A stretch of 64,000 nt of DNA from Paulinella micropora. Its lineage: Eukaryota; Cercozoa; Imbricatea; Euglyphida. The stretch lies in assembly GCA_009731375.1 (NCBI GenBank), contig BJOX01000350.1, forward strand, positions 1-64,000, read 5' to 3'. Under the pieces are notes generated by a model, which ran no database searches, was not told where the DNA came from, and was given only the letters and a program-made list of their open reading frames with translations. Below are positions 13,971 through 21,620 of this stretch, piece after piece; position 1 is the first letter of the stretch, and every line of letters begins with the position of its first letter. The position numbers and the translations under genes are program-made.

Positions 13971-15053
13971 TCACTTGAGTCCCTCGTCTATGATCTTCTT
14001 CCTGGCCACCAGCCTGTTCTTTTTCTTTCTTATGGCTTCCGTCTCGTCCGACTTGCCGTGAAGGTCTTCCTCTTTCTTGATCTGTGCCTCGAGCTCGGTT
14101 ATCGCTTCTCCCAGCTTATGGGACCAGGCCCTCAGTTTCTCTTCATGTTTGGGATTCTTGTTCTCTTGGTGCGCTGCTACTTGGTGTATAGCTTCCTGTG
14201 TCTTCAGGTCGGCTTTCTTGAGCTTGGTACCCTTCTTGAGCTGGTCCATCACCGTGGGCTTCTCGTCTTTTTCTTTCTCTTCAGCTGCCTTTTTAGCGGC
14301 CGTGTGCGCCGCTGCGTCGACTTTCTTAAGCTTACCGCCCGCCTTGATCGCTTGATTAATCGCGTCTTGTGGGTCTGTCGAAGCCGCCTTTTGCGTCTTT
14401 TGGTCGACTTTCTTGAGCTTCTTGCCGGCCTTGATGGACTGCATCAGCGCATCTGTCGGGTCTACAGCCGTCTTGGCGATCTCTTTCCTCCATTCCTTGT
14501 ACGCCTTCTTGAACTGCTTGGAATACTCCTCTTTTGTTATGACCCCGTCATCTCGTTTTTGGCGCAGCTCTTCGTACTTAGCATGCATCGCGTTTGTCGC
14601 CTTTTCTTTTTTCAGGTCTTCGATTGGGCGGCCAGACATTTTGGACGCCAGCTCCCAGAGCTTCTGTTCCGAGTCGATTGAGTCCAGCGTCGATGCACCC
14701 GCGGCAGCTTTCGTGTCTGCCTTCGCGCCCGTGTCGGCCGGCAGCGGCGGGGCGGCGGGGATTGACGGGCCTGCGCCGGTCGCCGACAGCGGCGGGGCGG
14801 TGGGGATTGGCGAGCCTGTGCCAGTCGCCGACAGCGGCGGAGCGGTAGGAATCGGCGAGCCCGTGCTGGCAGCAGGCGCGACCGCATCCAGCACGGCTGA
14901 GAGCTGTGGGTTAGCATATTTCATAATGTGCCTGGTCCTGGCCGCCATCTCGGCCGAAGCGCCACCGACAAAGCCAGTGCGCTGCTTCTTGAAAGGCAAC
15001 GGCGCATCGCTGGTAAAAGCGCGGCCGGCGTGCCTCTTGCGCCAGGGCTTCAT
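13971..15053 (-). CDS. proline-rich protein with three tandem WH2-like actin-binding motifs
   Basis: 360 aa. Basic N-terminus with PLPFKK (18-23). Proline-rich repeats at 65-108 consist of three units of SPIPTAPPLSATG type. A SHOCT-like helix pair around 160-185 contains RQKRDDGVITKEEY. Three WH2-like motifs follow: LMQSIKAGKKLKKVD (about 203-217), INQAIKAGGKLKKVD (232-246) and VMDQLKKGTKLKKAD (268-282). The rest is charged helix. WH2 motifs (consensus LL..I..G..LKKV) bind actin monomers, and a Pro-rich segment before tandem WH2 is the layout of WASP-family and bacterial actin nucleators. Activity is inferred. It is adjacent to the coiled-coil gene that shares PLPFK. Confidence 0.8.
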   Translation of the reverse strand: MKPWRKRHAGRAFTSDAPLPFKKQRTGFVGGASAEMAARTRHIMKYANPQLSAVLDAVAPAASTGSPIPTAPPLSATGTGSPIPTAPPLSATGAGPSIPAAPPLPADTGAKADTKAAAGASTLDSIDSEQKLWELASKMSGRPIEDLKKEKATNAMHAKYEELRQKRDDGVITKEEYSKQFKKAYKEWRKEIAKTAVDPTDALMQSIKAGKKLKKVDQKTQKAASTDPQDAINQAIKAGGKLKKVDAAAHTAAKKAAEEKEKDEKPTVMDQLKKGTKLKKADLKTQEAIHQVAAHQENKNPKHEEKLRAWSHKLGEAITELEAQIKKEEDLHGKSDETEAIRKKKNRLVARKKIIDEGLK

Positions 15054-15097
15054 GTTTTCCTTCTGTCAAAATCTGTGCAATGGAAATTAAAAAAATC

Positions 15098-15241
15098 TCA
15101 CTTGCCCTTCTTAACAACGTCCGCCGGCTTCTTCTTCGCTTTTTTGGGCTTCTTGGCCGACAGCGCGGCCTCCACTGCAGCCCTGACTGGTTCGGCCTGG
15201 TTGACTAGCAAGCGAGTCCTGTCACTCAAGAACAGTGGCAT
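15098..15241 (-). CDS. 47-residue lysine-rich basic peptide
   Basis: A short frame starting at the ATG directly downstream of an A-tract and ending at a TGA just before the next gene's A-tract, so both edges fit the gene spacing of this element. The first half is an amphipathic helix (TRLLVNQAEPVRAAVEAAL). The second half is Ala/Lys/Pro-rich with KKPKKAKKKP. Composition resembles histone tails and viral core peptides, so a DNA-condensing role is possible. It fills an otherwise empty gap between the WH2-like gene and the packaging ATPase. Confidence 0.6.
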   Translation of the reverse strand: MPLFLSDRTRLLVNQAEPVRAAVEAALSAKKPKKAKKKPADVVKKGK

Positions 15242-15278
15242 ATCTTTTTTTTAATATTTGGGGAGAAGTTTTAAAAAA

Positions 15279-16577
15279 ATGATGCAGCAGCAGCAACCGG
15301 AAGGCCCGGTCGAACGGCTGCCGGAGCCGGAACAGCAGCTGGGCGAGAAGACAATCGAGGAGAAAATACTTGACTATGTCGACAAGCAGAAAGACAAGGG
15401 CAAGAAGAAGAAGAAGAAGAAAGAGCAGCAACCGGCAGAGCAGCTGCAGCCGACCGAGTTCAAGCGGAACATCGAAGTCTTCTACCCACGCGAAAAGGGA
15501 GCGGGGCAATTGTTCGTTTTAGTCGGCAAGTCTGAGCGCGGGAAGACGCATTTCCTGAAATGGCTCCTATACAGCCTGTGCGCGCGCAAGAAAGACCCGT
15601 TCCAGTACGGCCTGGTCATGGTCCGCACCAAGTTCAAGAACAGTTTTTCTTTTCATTTTGCGAGCGAGCAGCACTGCAAGATCTACGAAGGGTTCAGGAT
15701 GGACATCTTGCAGAACTACGTTGAAAATCTCAAGCGCAGATACCTCGAGAACAAGTACCTGGAGCCGTCGTTCATCGTGTTCGATGATTTGGTTGGCATC
15801 ATCGACAGCACCGACCGCTGGATGCAAAACTTCTTTGGGACCTACCGCCATTATAATATAACAATATTTATTGCGGTACAATATCTGACGGGCCGCAACT
15901 CAGTGAGTCCCATTATGCGCGAACAGACGTCACATTGCATCATGTTCAACTCGAAAGTGCAGAGGACCCTTACCAACCTATGGGAAAACTACGGCCAGCT
16001 TTTCCCGAAAAAAGAGTTCTTTGCGCACTTGTCCAACGCGACGGACGAGCGCCACGTCGGGACACGGCACGCGGCCTGCGTGTACCATGAACACCTCGAC
16101 CGGCTGGAGTTAAACTATAAGTCCTGGCTTGCTCCAGCTTCGTTACCAGATGGCGAAGTCATCCTCAAAGGGCCGGACCCGCCCAAGCCGCCGACCCGTG
16201 CGGACATCCAGAAACAGGAGCGCCTCAAACAGCTGGCGTACCGCGCTCCGAGCTGGCTGCCAACTTCGCTCAAGGGCATGTCCCGTCAGGAGAGAGAAAT
16301 GATGCAGCGCATGTTGTTTTACGGCGACCGCGCGAGACAGCGCTTGAAAAAGGACGGCAAGACCATGGCCCAAAGAGACAAGGAGATCCTCCAGAAGCTG
16401 GACCAGCAAACTCGGGACGCCGAGAAGTTGGCAGCAGAGCGGTTTGCGCAGCAGAACCAGCTGCAAGCTGCACCGTTCAAGCCCAATTTCATGTACACCA
16501 ACGCCGGCACCACGGTCAAGCCGTTCGCGCCCATCATAGGTAACGGGCCGCCCGCCAACGGTTACGACAGCTCTTAA
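15279..16577 (+). CDS. A32/FtsK-HerA-type DNA packaging ATPase
   Basis: 432 aa from the ATG-ATG after gttttaaaaaa; an alternative TTG start upstream is not used. Gln/Glu-rich and poly-Lys N-terminus (1-60), then the ATPase core. Walker A is LFVLVGKSERGKTHFLK (G83-T90), and Walker B is SFIVFDDLVGI. A downstream arginine/sensor-like stretch contains IAVQYLTGRNSVSP. The C-terminal 150 residues are a charged helical extension. This is the motor that pumps genomes into double-jelly-roll capsids. It is transcribed alone between the basic peptide and the F-box gene. Confidence 0.93.
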   Translation: MMQQQQPEGPVERLPEPEQQLGEKTIEEKILDYVDKQKDKGKKKKKKKEQQPAEQLQPTEFKRNIEVFYPREKGAGQLFVLVGKSERGKTHFLKWLLYSLCARKKDPFQYGLVMVRTKFKNSFSFHFASEQHCKIYEGFRMDILQNYVENLKRRYLENKYLEPSFIVFDDLVGIIDSTDRWMQNFFGTYRHYNITIFIAVQYLTGRNSVSPIMREQTSHCIMFNSKVQRTLTNLWENYGQLFPKKEFFAHLSNATDERHVGTRHAACVYHEHLDRLELNYKSWLAPASLPDGEVILKGPDPPKPPTRADIQKQERLKQLAYRAPSWLPTSLKGMSRQEREMMQRMLFYGDRARQRLKKDGKTMAQRDKEILQKLDQQTRDAEKLAAERFAQQNQLQAAPFKPNFMYTNAGTTVKPFAPIIGNGPPANGYDSS

Positions 16578-16611
16578 AAAACAAAAGTTCTGGCCCTTAT
16601 AGTTAAAAAAA

Positions 16612-17190
16612 ATGCTACTGGCCGCACTACCAGCTGATCTCTTGGTGGAAGTGCTTTCTTACCTCCGCGTCGGCGAGGTCGCGCACACGATCAGTCACCT
16701 CAAAACGCACACAAGCCGGTTCGCGCGCGGCCGGTGGAAGCGGCGCAAAGTGCAGAACGGCGAGCTGTCCTGCCTGCACAAGTTCCTGAACGCTACTTTC
16801 AAGTACGACACCAAGTCGCTGCCGCGCCTCATCAACACCGTGTCGCGCAAGAGCGAGCACATCTGCTTTACCTGCACCCAAAAGAGGACGGTCGAGGGCT
16901 ACTGCGGCACCTGCTTCGTGTTCCACCACCGCGACCGGGTGATCACGCCCTTTGCCGCGTGCAGGCGCATGGGCCGCACGTCTTTCCCCGTGCCCAAGAC
17001 GACGCGAGACTCTATTGTAGCGCTGGCGTATATACCGGCCTACCGCTTCCGGCTGGCGTACGAGGACGCGGGCTGGCCGGTGCTGCAAGTAGACAAGTGG
17101 ACCAGTTATTTGTGGCTGGCGGGAGCCGAAGAGACGGCCGCCCGGTTCAAGCCCCGGTTCAACAGGGAGCTGTACATTACCGATTTTTAA
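16612..17190 (+). CDS. F-box protein with a Cys/His zinc-binding region
   Basis: 192 aa. Residues 6-30 read LPADLLVEVLSYLRVGEVAH, a good F-box (LP.dll.ei..yL). A zinc-like cluster follows at C85, C88, C98, C101 and H105/H106 (CFTC...CGTC). The rest is mixed alpha/beta with no recognised repeat. F-box proteins bring targets to SCF ubiquitin ligases through Skp1. Poxviruses use ankyrin/F-box proteins this way, but here the substrate domain would be the zinc region. Start follows an A-tract (gttaaaaaaa). Confidence 0.75.
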   Translation: MLLAALPADLLVEVLSYLRVGEVAHTISHLKTHTSRFARGRWKRRKVQNGELSCLHKFLNATFKYDTKSLPRLINTVSRKSEHICFTCTQKRTVEGYCGTCFVFHHRDRVITPFAACRRMGRTSFPVPKTTRDSIVALAYIPAYRFRLAYEDAGWPVLQVDKWTSYLWLAGAEETAARFKPRFNRELYITDF

Positions 17191-17767
17191 ATCTTCTCGA
17201 TTTTTTAATTAAAGCAAAAAAATGCTCTGCAACGCTCTCAAATTCGTTTTCTTCTTCCCCGTCCTGCTCGTAAGTCAGAACAGGGGTCAGGAGCTTGAAA
17301 GGAGGCACTGCCTCTTCTTCGGTGTCAACTGCACCAACTGTCTCGTCCAGAGCAGGCTGGAGCATGCTTGTTGTGTCTGGAGCGAACTGTCCAAGAACTG
17401 CAAATCCGTCGCGGACGCCCTCGAGATAGCTCACGGCAGTGGCGACGCTTGGTTCAAGGGGCTTGTTACTGACCCTGGGCTGTGTCCGCCGTGAGGGCCG
17501 CACGTTCCAGTCCGACGCAAACTGGCCCATGACCTCGACTGCTATTTCTGGCGCGCAGACCCACGTGCCACAGCGCTGGCCGCGCTGTTTCGGGAATTTG
17601 AATCTCGAAATGTGGCCGTTGGTTAGCCGGTAGGGGTGTAGCTGGAGGTGCCTGCGGATCCGTTCCGCGCAACGGCTAGGAGTCAAAAAAGGAAACGTTT
17701 TCCCGGCAAAATCAACGAGCGAAATTTTCCCGTCAGGTGCCACTCGGCATGGTTTGTCGCAACTCAT
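17177..17767 (-). CDS. hypothetical protein, 196 aa, perhaps KilA-N-like
   Basis: Start at MSCDKPCRV, 8-30 bp after a T/A-tract; the longer frame would add 24 residues. The first 90 residues have the order 'kisLvdfagk...t...c...i...hp...g.i.rfkfpkqRGQRCGTWVCAPEIAVEVM'. The end is reminiscent of KilA-N/BRO DNA-binding domains (GTWVhp.lA...). The second half is acidic, with TEEEAV and DGEEENEFES. The KilA-N idea is weak. The stop overlaps the end of the convergent F-box gene by 14 bp. Confidence 0.5.
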   Translation of the reverse strand: MSCDKPCRVAPDGKISLVDFAGKTFPFLTPSRCAERIRRHLQLHPYRLTNGHISRFKFPKQRGQRCGTWVCAPEIAVEVMGQFASDWNVRPSRRTQPRVSNKPLEPSVATAVSYLEGVRDGFAVLGQFAPDTTSMLQPALDETVGAVDTEEEAVPPFKLLTPVLTYEQDGEEENEFESVAEHFFALIKKSRRFKNR

Positions 17768-17876
17768 CGTAATTAGCGGCGCGGCAAAAAAAATTGCAAG
17801 GGCTTCGACCTTGCTCTGCTTTTCACTTTCTGACTTCAATAAAAGTCAGATTATGAGCTTTTGGTTCTTGAATCTC

Positions 17877-20189
17877 TTAACACAATTGTGTAAACCGCGT
17901 GATCTGAGCGGCTGGTGTAGGATCAGCCGTATCAAGGGCCGTAGCGGCATGACTAGCGAAACGGTAAGAGGCTTTCACGGAAAAAATAGAATCGACAGTC
18001 CCGCGCCAAAAACCGGGCCGGCGCAGTTCTTGGGCATGGTGCTGTAAATTTGCGGCGAAAAATTCCACGGCTTGGCGGCGTAACCGTTCGGCTCTGGTCT
18101 CGCGTGGCAGCTGAGTGAGCCTAGGCGGGATTACGTATTTCAGGTCACCCAAAACCCGGGCATAGTCAGAGGCTAGCTTTTCGCCCTGTTGCACAATGGC
18201 CTGCACAATCTTAAGCAAGTCCGGCTCGTGTAGTGAGGGCACTGCCTTGCTCATCACTTTGACCTTGTCGTAAAACATCTGCGTCTTGAGATTGCCGAGC
18301 CCTTCCTCTTTGTTTTCGTACTCGAGCGTGTGCCCCAAAACCCGGCTGAAAAACACCGGCCGGGCCACGAGCGACTGGTTGCCGTAGAGTTCCCAGGCCA
18401 CGTTGGCGTAGATGGCTCGCAGCAAGTGAGGGTGGCTAATGCGGAATTCGCTCTTGGTGCGCTCTTGGTAGAGGCGTGTCAGGTCTTCGAACGTGTTTTT
18501 GAAGCCCCCGCCTTTCAGGGCCGCGGAAACCTGCTGGTTAGGCATCACTTGGCTGGGCCGTTCGATGTTCTTCTTGTTGCCGGCGTTCACCAGCGACTTC
18601 ATCCAGGGGAGGGTGCTGACCTTCATCTTCTTCGCGGGTGGCATGGCAATGGGCTGGTTGTCCTCTTCGGCCAAGATCTGTGCCCGGTGCGAGGTCCAGC
18701 TCAAGTAATCTGACTTGGGCCTGTCGCCTTTAAGCAGCATGCTGGCATCAGGCGCCATTTTCGCCCTGTGCTTGAAGTGGTTCTCGGCGCCGTAGATCAG
18801 GTGCCGGTAGATTCTCAGCACGCCAGTCGACGAGGCCGTGGGTAAGGCGACGGGCTTGCCGACATAGATAGAGTCTTGGTAGTCGCTTTGCTCGTCCGGG
18901 TCCCTTCTGGGGTCTGCTCCCTTTTTCGCCGCCCGGTGTTGCAAGACGTGCTTTTGGCGGCCAATCTCCGTAAACGTTATGTACTGGTCGTCCTCCACGG
19001 GCAAGAACTCGCTGAACTTCCACAGCTCGGCCATGCGACAGCCGAGGATAGACAGCAGCAGAAAGGACTGTAGGGCCCACAGTGGGTGTCTCTCGCTAGG
19101 CGCAAAGGGGCCGTCGTTGGTGCGCTTGGCCTCAGCCGACTCAAAGCAGTCCGCCTCCGCGAGCATGGCTCGGTAGAGCTCGTCCAAGAACGCGCACCAG
19201 GGGTCCAAGAAGAGCACGTGCCTGTTCTTGAGGTTGGCCATGGTCGCTTTGCTGGTCTGTAGGGCCCCTCTGGCGCTCACGTCCCTGTCGCGAAAATAGC
19301 TGCCTCCTTCCGTAAACCACTTCTTCACAAAGTCTTCTCCCCAGACGCAGCGCGAGGGCTGTTTAGATTTGTCTTGTACCTCTTTTATTGAGGCCAAGAT
19401 CAGCCACTCGACGACAAAGTCCGTGTAGTCTCTGCTGCGTGAACTCAGCCCTGGCCTGGCCGCGTCTACCAGGTCGTTGATGAACGGCAGAAACTGCTCC
19501 ACGTCTCGCCGCAGCCTCAGCAGAGTCGCACAGAAGGCCAGCAGGCACGTAGGGAAAGGCCCTTCTGTCTTGGTCACGATCGATTTGATCCACCTGTCTT
19601 CGTCGCCGAACAGGACCTTGCGCAGCGTGGTGGTCTTGCGGCCTACCACGTCGGCGGAGCTGGCAGGGAAAAGCAGGCCGCCGCCCTCTTGCTCCACAAT
19701 GATAAAGTTCAACTCCGAGGCCTTGTTTCTCTTGAGCAGCTTGGTTTTGTCCAGGCCGCTGTTCGCGTACAACAGGTGTGCAAACTGGTGGTCGTCGCTG
19801 TTTTCTTTGGTCAAGAATTCCGACCAGTGGCCCCGGCGTCCCGAGATGATCTTGGCGAGCGCGGGCGAGGGTTCGTGGAGGGCCGGGTCCACACCGCACG
19901 CGCAAAGGTGCATGCGGTCGAGCACCTGGTCCCGGTAACGGTCCCGCAGCTCGGCGAGGCTGGCCACGAAATTGTCCCGCAGGTCTACCCATTCCGCGGC
20001 GCTCATCTTGGTCTTGAGCGGCAGTCGTTCCGGCCAGACCGGCACCGGCTTCTGTCCCTTGCGTATCTCCTCGAGCGTGGTGTTGTTAAAAGCATCGATC
20101 ACCTCCTGGGGCGGCCTGGGATCGATCGTCACGACCGGGCGGTGGTTGGGCTCCGCGCCAAGCCGGCCACTCGCGGCCCATTTTGCCAT
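17877..20189 (-). CDS. large tyrosine recombinase, telomere-resolvase-like
   Basis: 770 aa from MAKWAASGR; the longer frame would translate the promoter. Catalytic features in the C-terminal half: the first arginine in LLLSILGCRMAELWKF, H-x-x-R in SHPHLLRAIYANVAWELY, the second histidine in FFSRVLGHTLEYE, and a candidate nucleophilic Tyr in MFYDKVKV about 20 residues later. The spacing 'HPHLLR.iYa..a.......ffs.vLGH' and the length recall protelomerases such as TelK more than 300-residue integrases. It could integrate the element or resolve hairpin termini. Neither can be settled from sequence alone. Confidence 0.8.
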   Translation of the reverse strand: MAKWAASGRLGAEPNHRPVVTIDPRPPQEVIDAFNNTTLEEIRKGQKPVPVWPERLPLKTKMSAAEWVDLRDNFVASLAELRDRYRDQVLDRMHLCACGVDPALHEPSPALAKIISGRRGHWSEFLTKENSDDHQFAHLLYANSGLDKTKLLKRNKASELNFIIVEQEGGGLLFPASSADVVGRKTTTLRKVLFGDEDRWIKSIVTKTEGPFPTCLLAFCATLLRLRRDVEQFLPFINDLVDAARPGLSSRSRDYTDFVVEWLILASIKEVQDKSKQPSRCVWGEDFVKKWFTEGGSYFRDRDVSARGALQTSKATMANLKNRHVLFLDPWCAFLDELYRAMLAEADCFESAEAKRTNDGPFAPSERHPLWALQSFLLLSILGCRMAELWKFSEFLPVEDDQYITFTEIGRQKHVLQHRAAKKGADPRRDPDEQSDYQDSIYVGKPVALPTASSTGVLRIYRHLIYGAENHFKHRAKMAPDASMLLKGDRPKSDYLSWTSHRAQILAEEDNQPIAMPPAKKMKVSTLPWMKSLVNAGNKKNIERPSQVMPNQQVSAALKGGGFKNTFEDLTRLYQERTKSEFRISHPHLLRAIYANVAWELYGNQSLVARPVFFSRVLGHTLEYENKEEGLGNLKTQMFYDKVKVMSKAVPSLHEPDLLKIVQAIVQQGEKLASDYARVLGDLKYVIPPRLTQLPRETRAERLRRQAVEFFAANLQHHAQELRRPGFWRGTVDSIFSVKASYRFASHAATALDTADPTPAAQITRFTQLC

Positions 20190-20196
20190 GATCTTT

Positions 20197-21045
20197 TTAA
20201 TGACTATAGGGTACAAGATTTGTTTTTTCAGCAATAGCCACAACACCCGCGGCCAGCATCTTTCTCTTTTTTTTCTTTTTCTTTTTCTTCTTGGCGTGGG
20301 GGCCAGACAAAAGATGGCTCGCGAGCGGGCGAGCGAGACCGCTGCCGTTCAGTGAACCAGCCACGGCAATGAAAGGCCAGCCCTGTTCTTCGCACACGAG
20401 CGCGAACATGGCGCTTTGGCGGTGGCGCGACTCGGCCTGTTTCAGTTCTGGCACCTGTGCCGCTAGCCCTTCTTCGTCCATCAACAACAGGAAAGCACGC
20501 AGAAGAGTCTGATAATTGACAAAACACCGGCGGGCCCACGCGTACCTCTCTCTCAACTTCTTTAGCACTCGGGGCCAGCAGGCGTCGACCTTTCTGAAGA
20601 GGCGTTCCAGCTCCTCCAGCGTCTGTTTGCTCGGTTCGCGCCGGCTCAGGCCATAGCCTAACAGGTGGCACAGTTGGCTGGCTCGGTCGGTAGTCAGGGG
20701 GCCTAGCTTCTCCCTGCGCCACATGTAGGCGAGGCGAGCGGGCGTCGGGTTCTGTGCCCGCCACTTGTGGGTCAGGCGCCTCGCCTGTGCTAACAAGGCC
20801 GGGCTGACACACGACGCAGATTGATTCACACCTCGCAGGTTGAACGTTTCTCTTGTTATCTGACGAAAACGAGAAAGTCTCGTGTAGCCGACATGTCTGG
20901 GAGCATGTTGCTCCCTTACCATCTGTCCGTTGACCAGCCAGCATTGTGACGTGTACAGCTCGTGCTCTGTCTTGACCAGGCCACACTTGGAGCAGTACGT
21001 ACCGGTGGTTGCTAAGATAAACGTCCAGTTGTGGTCGCAGGACAT
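20197..21045 (-). CDS. VLTF3-like late transcription factor
   Basis: 282 aa. N-terminal zinc ribbon with C3, H5, C18 and C21 (CDHNW...YCSKCG). The core helical domain begins with SRFRQITRETF and ends with RRCFVNYQTLLRAFLLLMD, the 'k+.nFlnY.yvl.k' finish typical of poxvirus A2/VLTF3 relatives in nucleocytoplasmic viruses. Residues 255-265 are poly-Lys from an A-run. Another frame past this run would end exactly on the A-tract as other genes do, so a one-base error in the homopolymer is possible. It is divergent from the VLTF2-like gene, suggesting a late-regulator pair. Confidence 0.75.
   Translation of the reverse strand: MSCDHNWTFILATTGTYCSKCGLVKTEHELYTSQCWLVNGQMVREQHAPRHVGYTRLSRFRQITRETFNLRGVNQSASCVSPALLAQARRLTHKWRAQNPTPARLAYMWRREKLGPLTTDRASQLCHLLGYGLSRREPSKQTLEELERLFRKVDACWPRVLKKLRERYAWARRCFVNYQTLLRAFLLLMDEEGLAAQVPELKQAESRHRQSAMFALVCEEQGWPFIAVAGSLNGSGLARPLASHLLSGPHAKKKKKKKKKRKMLAAGVVAIAEKTNLVPYSH
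20212..20229 (-). promoter_or_regulatory. AATCTTGTA box upstream of the recombinase gene
   Basis: Coding strand GAAAAAACAAATCTTGTA, 23-40 bp before the ATG at 20189. It is followed by CCCTATAG, which also follows the box upstream of the HMG-like gene in similar form (GCCCTATC). Confidence 0.5.
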
Positions 21046-21102
21046 AAATGAAAAGTGGCGAGGCCAGCAGAGAAAAAATTAAAAGATTATAAATGTCGAC
21101 GT

Positions 21103-21143
21103 TTAAGATTCAAGATTTGAAACAACAACGAAAAAAAAAAAAA
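21103..21143 (-). promoter_or_regulatory. AATCTTGAATCTTA box upstream of the VLTF3-like gene
   Basis: On the minus strand a T-run is followed by TCAAATCTTGAATCTTAAAC, 58-98 bp before the VLTF3-like start at 21045. The T-run and box also lie just upstream of the plus-strand VLTF2-like start at 21168, so the spacer may serve both genes. Confidence 0.4.
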
Positions 21144-21167
21144 AGGCCAAAAGGGTGTCCAGAAAAG

Positions 21168-21620
21168 ATGGAAGGTACTGAATCGTACAAGGGCAAGTGT
21201 CTGCACTGTTCCTACGGCTGTGCCAGGGACGACGGCAGGTGGTATGGCTTGCCGATAGCCCACGCGGACGAAGAATTGTTCGTCTGGGGCCACTTTTGCT
21301 CTATGGGCTGCGCGGCTAAATTTGCGGAATATGGGATTGCCGAGACGCTGCGTTCGCGTTCACTGGACCTGCTGCACTCGTTCCTAAGAGTCAATCTGCA
21401 CAAGCAGCTAGTACAGCCTGCGCCGCCACGCCACGAGCTAGTGGACTACGGCGGGCCGCTAGACATCTCGGCTTTTAGGTCCGTGGGCCGGGTTGTGAAT
21501 TGGTACGTGCCAGTATATCGCAAAGAGACACAAAAGAATTTTATTAGCAAGCTCGCTGGCCGCAAGTACACGCTAAGGAGGCTTAAGCGCCTGCCTGGGA
21601 TTCGTCTCTCTTCCGCTTAG
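21168..21620 (+). CDS. VLTF2-like zinc-finger late transcription factor
   Basis: 150 aa from MEGTESYKG. An ATG 25 codons upstream would translate an A-run and promoter-like bases, so it is not preferred. The key block is KCLHCSYGC, later LPIAH and FVWGHFCSMGCAAKFAEYG. This matches the C-x2-C ... P ... G.FCS..CA pattern of poxvirus A1/VLTF2-type fingers in NCLDVs. The C-terminal third is basic. The last 38 bp overlap the convergent PCNA gene. Confidence 0.75.
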   Translation: MEGTESYKGKCLHCSYGCARDDGRWYGLPIAHADEELFVWGHFCSMGCAAKFAEYGIAETLRSRSLDLLHSFLRVNLHKQLVQPAPPRHELVDYGGPLDISAFRSVGRVVNWYVPVYRKETQKNFISKLAGRKYTLRRLKRLPGIRLSSA

